A DNA stretch of 62,000 bases from Branchiostoma floridae (Eukaryota > Chordata > Leptocardii > Amphioxiformes > Branchiostomatidae): the NCBI RefSeq assembly GCF_000003815.2, contig NC_049979.1, positions 12,004,766 through 12,066,765 on the forward strand, written 5' to 3'. The notes below the pieces were generated by a model that saw only the letters and a program-made list of their open reading frames with translations, did no database searches and had not been told where the DNA came from. The position numbers were made by a program, and so were the translations under genes. Of this stretch, positions 1-12,200 are shown piece after piece; position 1 is the stretch's first letter, and every line of letters begins with the position of its first letter.

Positions 1-3000
1 TTGATCCTAGAACAGCTGTTGTGGAGACCCCAGGGCCACTGGTGCCAAGACCTGGTGATGACGTAGTGCTTGGTGTCAATCCTGGACCTGCTGTACTCAC
101 ACCTGGAACTGCACTTGTTGATCCTAGAACAGCTGTTGTGGAGACCCCAGGGCCACTGGTGCCAAGACCTGGTGATGACGTAGTGCTTGGTGTCAATCCT
201 GGACCTGCTGTACTCACACCTGGAACTGCACTTGTTGATCCTAGAACAGCTGTTGTGGAGACTCCAGGGCCACTGGTGCCAAGACCTGGTGATGACGTAG
301 TGCTTGGTGTCAATCCTGGACCTGCTGTACTCACACCTGGAACTGCACTTGTTGATCCTAGAACAGCTGTTGTGGAGACTCCAGGGCCACTGGTGCCAAG
401 ACCTGGTGATGACGTAGTGCTTGGTGTCAATCCTGGACCTGCTGTACTCACACCTGGAACTGCACTTGTTGATCCTAGAACAGCTGTTGTGGAGACCCCA
501 GGGCCACTGGTGCCAAGACCTGGTGATGACGTAGTGCTTGGTGTCAATCCTGGACCTGCTGTACTCACACCTGGAACTGCACTTGTTGATCCTAGAACAG
601 CTGTTGTGGAGACCCCAGGGCCACTGGTGCCAAGACCTGGTGATGACGTAGTGCTTGGTGTCAATCCTGGACCTGCTGTACTCACACCTGGAACTGCACT
701 TGTTGATCCTAGAACAGCTGTTGTGGAGACCCCAGGGCCACTGGTGCCAAGACCTGGTGATGACGTAGTGCTTGGTGTCAATCCTGGACCTGCTGTACTC
801 ACACCTGGAACTGCACTTGTTGATCCTAGAACAGCTGTTGTGGAGACCCCAGGGCCACTGGTGCCAAGACCTGGTGATGACGTAGTGCTTGGTGTCAATC
901 CTGGACCTGCTGTACTCACACCTGGAACTGCACTTGTTGATCCTAGAACAGCTGTTGTGGAGACCCCAGGGCCACTGGTGCCAAGACCTGGTGATGACGT
1001 AGTGCTTGGTGTCAATCCTGGACCTGCTGTACTCACACCTGGAACTGCACTTGTTGATCCTAGAACAGCTGTTGTGGAGACCCCAGGGCCACTGGTGCCA
1101 AGACCTGGTGATGACGTAGTGCTTGGTGTCAATCCTGGACCTGCTGTACTCACACCTGGAACTGCACTTGTTGATCCTAGAACAGCTGTTGTGGAGACCC
1201 CAGGGCCACTGGTGCCAAGACCTGGTGATGACGTAGTGCTTGGTGTCAATCCTGGACCTGCTGTACTCACACCTGGAACTGCACTTGTTGATCCTAGAAC
1301 AGCTGTTGTGGAGACCCCAGGGCCACTGGTGCCAAGACCTGGTGATGACGTAGTGCTTGGTGTCAATCCTGGACCTGCTGTACTCACACCTGGAACTGCA
1401 CTTGTTGATCCTAGAACAGCTGTTGTGGAGACCCCAGGGCCACTGGTGCCAAGACCTGGTGATGACGTAGTGCTTGGTGTCAATCCTGGACCTGCTGTAC
1501 TCACACCTGGAACTGCACTTGTTGATCCTAGAACAGCTGTTGTGGAGACCCCAGGGCCACTGGTGCCAAGACCTGGTGATGACGTAGTGCTTGGTGTCAA
1601 TCCTGGACCTGCTGTACTCACACCTGGAACTGCACTTGTTGATCCTAGAACAGCTGTTGTGGAGACCCCAGGGCCACTGGTGCCAAGACCTGGTGATGAC
1701 GTAGTGCTTGGTGTCAATCCTGGACCTGCTGTACTCACACCTGGAACTGCACTTGTTGATCCTAGAACAGCTGTTGTGGAGACCCCAGGGCCACTGGTGC
1801 CAAGACCTGGTGATGACGTAGTGCTTGGTGTCAATCCTGGACCTGCTGTACTCACACCTGGAACTGCACTTGTTGATCCTAGAACAGCTGTTGTGGAGAC
1901 CCCAGGGCCACTGGTGCCAAGACCTGGTGATGACGTAGTGCTTGGTGTCAATCCTGGACCTGCTGTACTCACACCTGGAACTGCACTTGTTGATCCTAGA
2001 ACAGCTGTTGTGGAGACTCCAGGGCCACTGGTGCCAAGACCTGGTGATGACGTAGTGCTTGGTGTCAATCCTGGACCTGCTGTACTCACACCTGGAACTG
2101 CACTTGTTGATCCTAGAACAGCTGTTGTGGAGACTCCAGGGCCACTGGTGCCAAGACCTGGTGATGACGTAGTGCTTGGTGTCAATCCTGGACCTGCTGT
2201 ACTCACACCTGGAACTGCACTTGTTGATCCTAGAACAGCTGTTGTGGAGACTCCAGGGCCACTGGTGCCAAGACCTGGTGATGACGTAGTGCTTGGTGTC
2301 AATCCTGGACCTGCTGTACTCACACCTGGAACTGCACTTGTTGATCCTAGAACAGCTGTTGTGGAGACCCCAGGGCCACTGGTGCCAAGACCTGGTGATG
2401 ACGTAGTGCTTGGTGTCAATCCTGGACCTGCTGTACTCACACCTGGAACTGCACTTGTTGATCCTAGAACAGCTGTTGTGGAGACCCCAGGGCCACTGGT
2501 GCCAAGACCTGGTGATGACGTAGTGCTTGGTGTCAATCCTGGACCTGCTGTACTCACACCTGGAACTGCACTTGTTGATCCTAGAACAGCTGTTGTGGAG
2601 ACCCCAGGGCCACTGGTGCCAAGACCTGGTGATGACGTAGTGCTTGGTGTCAATCCTGGACCTGCTGTACTCACACCTGGAACTGCACTTGTTGATCCTA
2701 GAACAGCTGTTGTGGAGACCCCAGGGCCACTGGTGCCAAGACCTGGTGATGACGTAGTGCTTGGTGTCAATCCTGGACCTGCTGTACTCACACCTGGAAC
2801 TGCACTTGTTGATCCTAGAACAGCTGTTGTGGACACTCCAGGGCCACTGGTGCCAAGGCCTGGTGATGACATAGTGCTTGGTGTCAATCCTGGACCTGCT
2901 GTACTCACACCTGGAACTGCACTTGTTGATCCTAGAACAGCTGTTGTGGAGACTCCAGGGCCACTGGTGCCAAGACCTGGTGATGACGTAGTGCTTGGTG

Positions 3001-3246
3001 TCAATCCTGGACCTGCTGTACTCACACCTGGAACTGCACTTGTTGATCCTAGAACAGCTGTTGTGGAGACTCCAGGGCCACTGGTGCCAAGACCTGGTGA
3101 TGACGTAGTGCTTGGTGTCAATCCTGGACCTGCTGTACTCACACCTGGAACTGCACTTGTTGATCCTAGAACAGCTGTTGTGGAGACTCCAGGGCCACTG
3201 GTGCTATGACCTGGTGATGACGTAGTGCTTGGTGTCAATCCTGAAC
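1..3246 (-). CDS. SSPO: SCO-spondin exon 51: giant mucin-like tandem-repeat exon (open at left edge)
   Basis: The acceptor ACTACTTATGCAG at 3247 leads into GT TCA GGA, phase 1 as required by exon 50. One frame stays open from there to the window edge, about 1,082 codons. Each 39-residue repeat holds segments such as [15 protein letters not shown] and [17 protein letters not shown]: 8 Ser, 8 Thr, 5 Pro, 8 Gly and no charged or Cys residue, a classic PTS/mucin composition expected to carry dense O-glycans. It is the only frame of six open across the array including the divergent first copy. The plus frame ends in TGA at 3207-3209, and the other open minus frame hits TAG in the first copy. No stop or donor is in the window. 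Confidence 0.75.
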
Positions 3247-3253
3247 CTGCATA
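1..3253. repeat. 117-bp tandem repeat array, about 27.8 copies
   Basis: The unit length of 117 bp (39 codons) is exact throughout with no indels. Nearly all copies are identical. One C/T site (GAGAC[C/T]CC on the plus strand) alternates in blocks: T in copies near 258-375, 2013-2247 and 2832-3183, C elsewhere. A single copy near 2830-2870 carries two further changes and the edge copy at 3200-3250 a few more. The array ends abruptly at the splice acceptor and continues past the left edge. Confidence 0.95.
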
Positions 3254-6200
3254 AGTAGTATGGTAAGAATTGGCCCAGCCTTTATGTTTCAATTGGAGGG
3301 TTTTGTCATTTAGTGTAATAAGTAGCTTCAAATTTTTACATAAAGAAAATTTGTACATGGAGAATTATTTGCTCTGAATCATCATTTTTAAGGCTTTGTT
3401 CACAAGGCATTTGTATTTTTCTGTCTCCTGGAATGCCTGTTGTTGAATGATATTGAAATGCTTTTCACCTTCACAATAGCAGCATCTGTCCTCTGGAGAT
3501 ATGAGAACAGCATCCTATTTAATGTATAGAAAACATAAGGTCAGTACTATCCTTATATAGTTATCATATTCATAATAGTGAAAGTGCTTATTTCTCCCTA
3601 ATTTGGTAATTGTTAGCTACCCAAAAGCCTGAATACTTAGCAACCCAACAGCCAAAAAAATGCCAAACAGGAAAGGTTGAATCTTGCAAATTGCTGAGCA
3701 TGGTGGTGTGAAGATGATTCTATTTGAATCTTTAATGGTATGTATCTATAATCAAAATGCCATGATCATATGACATGACAAGCACCATGATAAAAAATGT
3801 ATAGTGTGCTGATTTCAACAATTTCAAATTGAAAAATTAATGTATTGTGACCATCTGTCTTAATAGGCATTACTCCAGTGACAACGTACAGTATGTGATT
3901 CAGATTCACCTGTGGGCAGCCTATGTCCTTAAGAGGGCAGTATTTAGAACAGACAATGAGTGCATCCTGCAGACAGTCACAGATATGGCAGGACCCATTG
4001 GTCCACTGATCTCCAATCTGCAGGAAAGTGGAAAGGTCACATACAACAATAGCTTATCACAAGATGTCACTTATGGTATATCCTGTCCAAATAGTGATTT
4101 GAATCCTTTCAATGGTTGCAAACTTTTCTCAACTTATAACATTGCTATGTCACAATCTTGTATTCACATAGGGCGCATATCTAGGATGTGTGTACATTTT
4201 TAACATTTTTTAGTTGGTAAAAACAACATGTCTTTCCCACCTGTTTTTCCATTCCTTCAAAAGTGCAGGCTATGTGAGAGCATGGATAGCAAACAGTATG
4301 AGTCATGCAAATCTGTGATGTGCTTCATTTTCCTTGCAATATCACACTAAAGTCACTTCAGTGCAACATAGAAATTTATAATATGATATTCCGTATACAA
4401 GATACTTGGGACTTCAGATTGTTTTGCAGTCTAACAAGTTATGCAATCTCTTGGGTCCAACAAGGTAGTGTATACCAGAAATAGTAAAATACACTGAAAT
4501 ACAATGTGCACTGTCCATACCAATGTCATCTTGTGGAATAGAATATGTTTCGATGTGCAAATTATTGAGTCCTCTAATCTCATGACGTATTGTAATAGAA
4601 TGTAAAAAATACATAATGTTAATGGATATGTCATGACACATCAAAGAAGTTGTTGGTATAAGATACATATATTAAGCAGTTCTGCTTCTAACTCAATAGA
4701 CCTAAAAACTTTGTACATGTGAATATAAATTTTGGTTCTCCTGTACATGTGTTGTTGTTGGTGTTGTTAAAAAAGTTATATAATACCTGGGCATGGGTCT
4801 GTAGTACAGTTCTGCAGCCGTGTGTCAGGCCCCACACAGGCTGTACCATTACCCTGTCTGGAGGGGTGGTCCGGCATTCGACTGGACCACTGGAACGAAG
4901 ATGAGCCACAGGCCCCCAGGCACTCTCCCCAGGTGGACCATTCCGACCAACCACAGTCCACTGAAACAGATTGATGAAACTCAGTGAACCCGTACAATGC
5001 AATTGACACTGTGGCTGACAAACATGAAAACTATCATGTTTACTTCTTAAAATATTTCCATGTAAATTCCAAAACTGAAGATTGGACTGTGGAATCTGAA
5101 TGCCAGGATGAGGCAATGCCGTTTACATTCAATTTGGCAGGGAGACCAACATATGCCCCACTCCAAGACTTGTCACCCAACCACGGATTTGCCTTTTTGC
5201 AGGGGCAAACACAGTTGGGTAGGGTGCCCACTCTGGAAATGGAGCGTTAGTATGTCAAACTCTCTTCCGTCAGACCGACATGGTATTGCCTCGTGCTGAT
5301 TGTCTGGCCTCCAGGTTATCAGCCTCCTTATGGAGTGGAACATTACCTGACCTGTGACTCAAGTAGTTGATCAAAAATGCTGATAAAAGAAGTGATAGAC
5401 TATTAACCTTCAAATGTTTGCAGTGGTCATAAGATATTTTGGTCATGTACTATATCATAAAACATACTTATCTTTGGTCATCATATTTGCATGGTAAATC
5501 ACGAACAATGAGTGACAACCCCACAATAAAACTGGGAATTTACAAAAAGTTATAAGTCCTTTGAAGTTTGTGTGAAGATGTTGATAACTTACCGTTACAT
5601 GGAGAATGGATGGAGCAGTTGGTCCACTGACCTTCAGAACAGATACTGTACGTGGACGCAAAAATTATGAAAATATGTAAACCTCATCAACTTTGTCATC
5701 AAGAAATGTTGTCTGTTTGATATACAGTATGTAACTGTAATACTGAATTATACAGTAGTTAAGTCATTGCCAGTTTTGGACAAGGGAAAATACTACTCAG
5801 AATACTAAGAATTGAATTCATAGAAATCATTTGGTGAAGCATGCTGTATGCCTGCAAATTCATGAACATTAAACCCAAATGTGTAGCTGACCTGGATGGA
5901 GTCAAGTTGAAAATTGACACAGCAGATCCTGAGTTAACTCAGGACTGTGTAAACATAAATTTAGGCTACTCCAGTTCCTTTATCCTAGAATTGACAGCTG
6001 CCTGGGAAGTGGGGCAATTTGCGTTTTTTGTGTGCGTAAATCCACTCTGCAAGTTGGCTTGTGCCAAGTTACTAGTATGCAATACTCATATTACACCTAT
6101 CAAAGAAGCCATTTTGCATCATTTTAGGTTTGTTAGCGCAATTTTGGTAGCCCCAAAAAGCAGCAATTTATGTGTTCTTGACATGTCCGGTAAATATTTT

Positions 6201-9200
6201 TGTTAGCTAACTGCGTGTCCAAGATATATGTAGCTGAGACATGGCAAAAAAGGCCATGGTAGATCCTGGACTACTGTAGAGACTCAATGTCTGATAAATA
6301 AGTAGAAGATGACAAATTCAAACCCCAATTTAATGAGTTGGCCAGGAACAAGGAAGCCAAAATGCCAGGTGTTCCAAGTCACCTTGCAGGCCCATGTGTA
6401 AACAGAATGTGCCAGAGTCGATGTGTGTCACTGTGTGAATCGGACTCACCATGTTTCACATGGCCTGATCAGCAGCTCAGCACCAGGGCTGTAGAAGGAA
6501 CCATTGTGATAGCACTGGCAGTCCTCCACACGCACACAGTCACCATTGTCCTCATAGTAACCATCTGGGCAGAAACAACCTGAACAGAGAAACACAAACT
6601 ACTTAAATATATGATTTTAAATAATTAATTATAACCATTATAGGGGGCGTAGCAAAAAATCTAGCAAAGACAATCATATGTGCATAGTATTTAATTGGTC
6701 AAAAACAACACTACAAATCCCAGGACAATTGGGTTTATTGGAAACACACCTGCTTCACATGGTTCAGGAACACATTCTACTCCGTCAGCCAGCCCCAAAC
6801 AAGACGGTGGACACACCAGACAGGAGTCCCTGTCTCGATACTCCTGCTTGTCCCTGCATGACTCCGCTACAGAACAGATACACACATCATGCAAAGTATC
6901 ATACAAGTAGATTTGACTATATCTTTAGACCTAACACTTCTCAGAATGCAAAGTACATAAAAGATTGCTTTGGAATTAGAAAAGATGAATGATACCCTTT
7001 CTTCACCTGACAGTATAAAGATTCAACTGTTACATATTGTTTAGCTAGCAGAAAACACTGACAATCATTATGGTACACAATACATGCTAAATGCCAAAGC
7101 CCAATTTAAATGATGGATGAAAGTACTCACGACCACAGTCCTGAGATACGTTCTGCGCCATGATCTCCAGGTAAGTGCTGTCCGCACCTGGTACGTCCTC
7201 ACACTCCTCATCACCTGTCTGGTAGTTTGTGCGACACCTGCGCTCGCGATAGGTGAACCCGACCAGACAGCCGCCAGTCCAGTTGGACCACGTACCCCAC
7301 GGACCCCAGCTGGGCGGGGCTGACAGGAACAAGCATAAAGGAACAATGAAATATTTGTTTCACTGATTTCTGTGATATTAGTACCAAACTGCAAACTTAA
7401 AACACTGCAAAAACCTCCTTTCCCCTTCTTAAGTAAAACCAGTTCCTTTTAAACAGTAGTCTTAAGATGACTTTTAATTATTTAGTTCTTCCCTATAAAT
7501 AGGAGTGCTATAATCTCTCACCCAAAACTTTCCGTAGCTCTTATGCATATGGCTGCTACATATTAAGCTGCACTTAATCTCGCCCTAAAAAGGCATTCCA
7601 TGGTATCTTAAAAGGAAGTTGGAAAAAAAAAGAGACTTGTCAGAAGCTCTTGGAATAATGGATAGTGAGTGAGTGAGTGAGTGAATGGCAAAGTTCTAAC
7701 TTGGCAAAGTAATAAAGTTTGAAGTCTGCAGGTGGAAGTACTGTAACTGCATTTCTAAGTTCGCAGTGATTCAATTTTGCGTCCCTCTTCAGTGATGGAA
7801 ACACCGTCGGAAACTACCAATTAAAAATAATGACCCTTGTGCTAGGCGCTAGAGATGGACAAACGGATGATAATAGTACTGTAAAACGTACATGCCTAGT
7901 ATAAGAGGGTCAGCCGGCAGAAGACAGAACGCAAAATTTTGCGGTGGTCTTCAGTTTGCGTTGAAGCGGTCACCATGAAAAAAGCAAACTTAGATAAAAT
8001 CTAATGCATTTACTGTATTCTCTGCACACAATACCTGGGCATGCCTCTATATAACAGGGCCTTTGTTCAGAATCCTCTCCCTTGCAGGCACGTAGGGGGT
8101 CATCCGGAAGAGGCTGGGGGTCAGCACAGTACCGGTGTCTGGTCTGAGTACCATCCCCACAGGAGGCGCTGCACGGCTCCCAGGGGTACCAAACCGTGTA
8201 GCCTCCTGAAGAAAGTAACAAGTTGTGTAAGAGAAAATGCTGTGTTTTTTTCAGCTGGGTATGAAAGAAAATATACCACAACACAGTGTATTTAAGACAA
8301 CCCTCTGCCTAAGCCCTCCGGCAAGTCAGATCACCATCTAACCTTTAGGTGATCCTGCCTACAGTTAGACATGTAGACAGGTACCTTGGGTGATACGAAT
8401 ACACTGCGTTATACTCCATATAATGTATGTTTTTCCAGCATTGGCTCATCAAGATTCATGGTCACAAAATAGAATATCACAAGCATGAACAATATAATTA
8501 CCGCATCTATATTCATCAGAGTCCACACCGTGCTGGGTTGTGGCAGCGTCAGCGCACTCAGGCAGGGTGTTGCACACCTGGCTGGCATTCAGACATCTCC
8601 CATTGGCACACACATACTCACAACTACCCGGTGGTGTGACCAGGGTTGTTGCAAGTGGAGATGTAACTGGGATGGTTGTTGTTACAGGTGATGTTTCCGT
8701 TGAGGTGAGAGGAGGTGACCCTGTGAACCCGTAACCACCTGAAACAAAGGGATGTGTAAGAATAAAACAGTATGGTACAAACTATATAGATATGCTTTGA
8801 ATATACATGTAAATATAAAATGATATATTGATCAAAATAAGTATCAAATTGGAAGGATTGTTCCATCACATCACCAAAAAAAAATCAGATATTTTCAACT
8901 ATTCAACAACTTATACCAAATTGTAAAGCAGTTTTGAAGACAAAGGCGTCACAAGGTCAAACAGCACTTCACTAAACCAAAGATATATGATTATTTCTGG
9001 TTATCTAATACAAGCAGTTAAAACTACTAACTTAGGTATAAAAGTTACATCTGAAATTACAATGAACATAGAAGTAAAAAAAGACTAACAGAACATTTCA
9101 TCTGACTCGTCATCACAGTCGGTCTGTCCATCGCATTCAAAACTAGCTGGGATGCAGGTGAGGTCGAAAAAGCACTGGAACCAGCCACTGGCACAGGTAC

Positions 9201-12200
9201 CCATTGGTTCTAAAAAAGAATTTACAGCTCTAGGTGGCAAATGTGCAGATATACCTATGGTGCACACTTTGATAGACTAGCCGAGAGAGTCAGTGGGTGT
9301 CACTCCTTTGTCATGGTAGGTATATCGTGTAAGGTGCCTTTCCACAAGGGTACAATGCACCATTGTGTCACACTAATGCCACAAACTGTTCTACGGGGCT
9401 TCACGATGAACAAAGATGCCTCACGCACTGCAACATAACTTTTACTCTCTATCAAGAATTCAAAGTATAATGTATCTCTTTAGCAAAACTGCTGAACTTC
9501 AAGTTTCAAAGTCTTACTGTGTCTTTCATTCTTGAGCGAAGCACACATTTCAAGAATACTTGATGAGTATTATCAAGCAACTTTGATTTGATATCATGAG
9601 AGACCTGACAAGACAACACATGTGGGGCACAGGCACACTCAGAGCAAACACATACACTGTATAATCTACATAGCTGAAACGAAACATTTGCACAATCCAT
9701 AAACAACAACCTGGTTAACATCAACTTAATATAAGACATGCAAAATGAATAGCAGTTCAAGGTCTTTAGGACTGACAGCAGCTTCACAGTGCAGAGGAAT
9801 GACTGCAGTACATGTAAATGAAGAGTTTCACCATTGGTGCCAGGTGGAGCCTGCGAGGTAGATACTGTCCCTGGTGCTGAAACTGTTGTAGTGCCTGTAG
9901 GGTCAGGTGAAAAATGCAATCAAACACAAATGCAGACAAAATAATGAGGGCCTCAAATTGAGTTATATAGTAGATGTACATGTAATCAGCATCCCCATCA
10001 AATGAGAAAAAGAATTGAACTATACTGACAAAGACCTGCATGCAATTTTAACAATGATTATGAGAAACATTTTGATCTGTTGAAAGAGCAAATCTTAAAT
10101 ACACCCCATATTGACCCCATATCAGGCGACTCAAGCCCAGAACCTCTGGGCTTTGAGCCAATTTGAACACCCTACCATTATGCTATGCAATGCCACATAT
10201 GTTGAATTTCAATTGAGATCCAATCCTGATTACTTGACTTGTCCTTCAATAGCTACCACTAAGACGTTACCATGGCATTGAGGTAGGCTCTCATCCTCCC
10301 CACTGAGACAGTCCATCGTGCCATCACAAGTTTTGTTAACCGCTATGCAGGCGCCATTAGAGCACATAAACTGGCCTGCTCCACATGTTAGCTGACCTGA
10401 AGCACAAACAACATGTGCATATTTACAAACCCCTGCTACATGTATTCAGGCACTGGGTGAAACTTACTTCTTAACAAGTCAATTGGTTTCAAACTGCACA
10501 ATATATAATTGCATATGTATAGTGCTTACTCCTACAATGTACATTTGTTGAATTGAGCTGAGACATGGTGCTTTTTCTATTGGATGACAGTGCTTGCAAT
10601 ATCTGCATGTGATATACACACATTAACACTGCTACATGGAAGCCTGTATCCATTCCTATTCTATTGTGCTGGTAAAATGGACATGAAGTACTAGGATAGC
10701 AAATATGTGGACAATCTCAACAGTTGCAACTATAACACGGATATTCCTTTAAAGTCTTTGCCATCGAACAGTTTACCATTAAACAAAGGATTTGTGCTGA
10801 AAATTCACAATGGTCTCTCATCAGTCTACAAACTTCAGGCCAAGCTGTGTCAGACTGAAACTCACAGTGCTGTAAGCTTTCATCACTGCCATCAAAGCAG
10901 TCTGCTCTTCCATCACACATGAGGATGGACTCTATACATTCCTGGCCATTCTGACAGAGGAAGCCATCACAGGGGGCCGCTGAATGGGAAAAGTGTGGGG
11001 ACAAGTGAGCGATATCAATACACATGGTAAGACATTACTTTGTAACTGTACATTATGCTTAAGGGCAAAAGAATAGTACATTTTTGTCTGTCCCAACAAG
11101 CTAAGTTTTGGAGGGACAAGTCCCGGAGAAGGTCCTGTGTTGTTCATGTATTGTACTGAAATTCTAATTTTTTCCATACCATCATATTCCACAATGGTTT
11201 TGAATTGATGTTGTCCATATGAAATAAGATTTTGAGGTTAAAATGACTTATGCTTCATATTTTGATAATGTTGTATTCCCATATTTCTACAAGAGTGTAC
11301 AATGATTGTGTGATTGATCATCTTGTTAGTTGTGTGACAGACATGTAAGCTCTTGTTGTATTTCATATCTAATTTTACTATTTTCTAAGAATTTATGACT
11401 TCATCACTACCAGCACAAACGTTTGGTACATGTAGTACAGAGATGTAGGTCAGACCTGTGCCGTTACCAGTGCCGTTGGAGGGACAGATGTTGATGTTTT
11501 CGTCCACACCCCTGGGACAGTCTTCAACTGAGTCACATAGCTGAGAGGGGAGGTAGAGTCACATTGTCACACAGAGTCACACAATAAAGACTCAGTTATG
11601 CTAGTTCACCTTTATTTGTGGGGTAAGCTATATCCGTTGTTTTAAAAAAATGGTGACAAGGGAAATTAAGTCAACGGACGGTGGTTTCTTTTGAAACCAC
11701 CATCTGTCGACTTGCTATCTCCAAATACCTTGTTTTCTTATAAACAATGGATAATATTATATGTTAACCTGTAGATAAGGGTGAACTAGCAGTACATCTT
11801 TATCATTACTCAATGGATATTGCTTCTTCTGGACTATACTGCCCCTCGTTAGGCTTAGGGAAAAATAGTTGTGCTTCCGGGTACCTAACCAACCATAGCA
11901 AAAACTTCCAGACCTAATTGTTTTTTGTTGAGACACACAACCATTGATCTGACAGCTGCATGATGAAATTCAAAACACCTATCAGCAAGGTTTGGAAAAA
12001 GACACAAGTAAATGGTGGAAAACAATACAAAGTATCAAGTTTTGGTGCAAGCATTGGTAGAAGACAATACAAAAGTACGGTGTGTATTAAGCTATTCAAA
12101 CTCATTGATGGAAAATGAGTACATTAGGAAGTCTTTCATTATGTTTCTTCAACTATAGATACGCAAAAGTAGAAACAAACAATGATTTTAACAAAGCAAA

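Noticed and set aside
21-3209. Plus-strand 1,062-codon repeat protein (PGP/DDVVLG repeats)
   Set aside because: It terminates inside the repeat, has no splice or start context within the window, and a minus-strand frame with a proper acceptor, matching phase and mucin composition explains the array better.
1-3253. CRISPR array
   Set aside because: Repeats are contiguous 117-bp coding units without unique spacers, in an intron-containing animal genome.
5112-5235. Possible extra minus-strand exon after an acceptor CCATTTCCAG, with Cys-rich text (NCVCPCKK) in one frame and WAPYP in another
   Set aside because: No phase 1-1 exon with a convincing donor can be formed, and exons 47 and 48 already join in phase. 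Perhaps a decayed TSP1 exon, but not supportable.
5841-6206. 121-codon plus-strand open frame
   Set aside because: Lies in a SCO-spondin intron, has no recognisable domain and no flanking splice logic on that strand.
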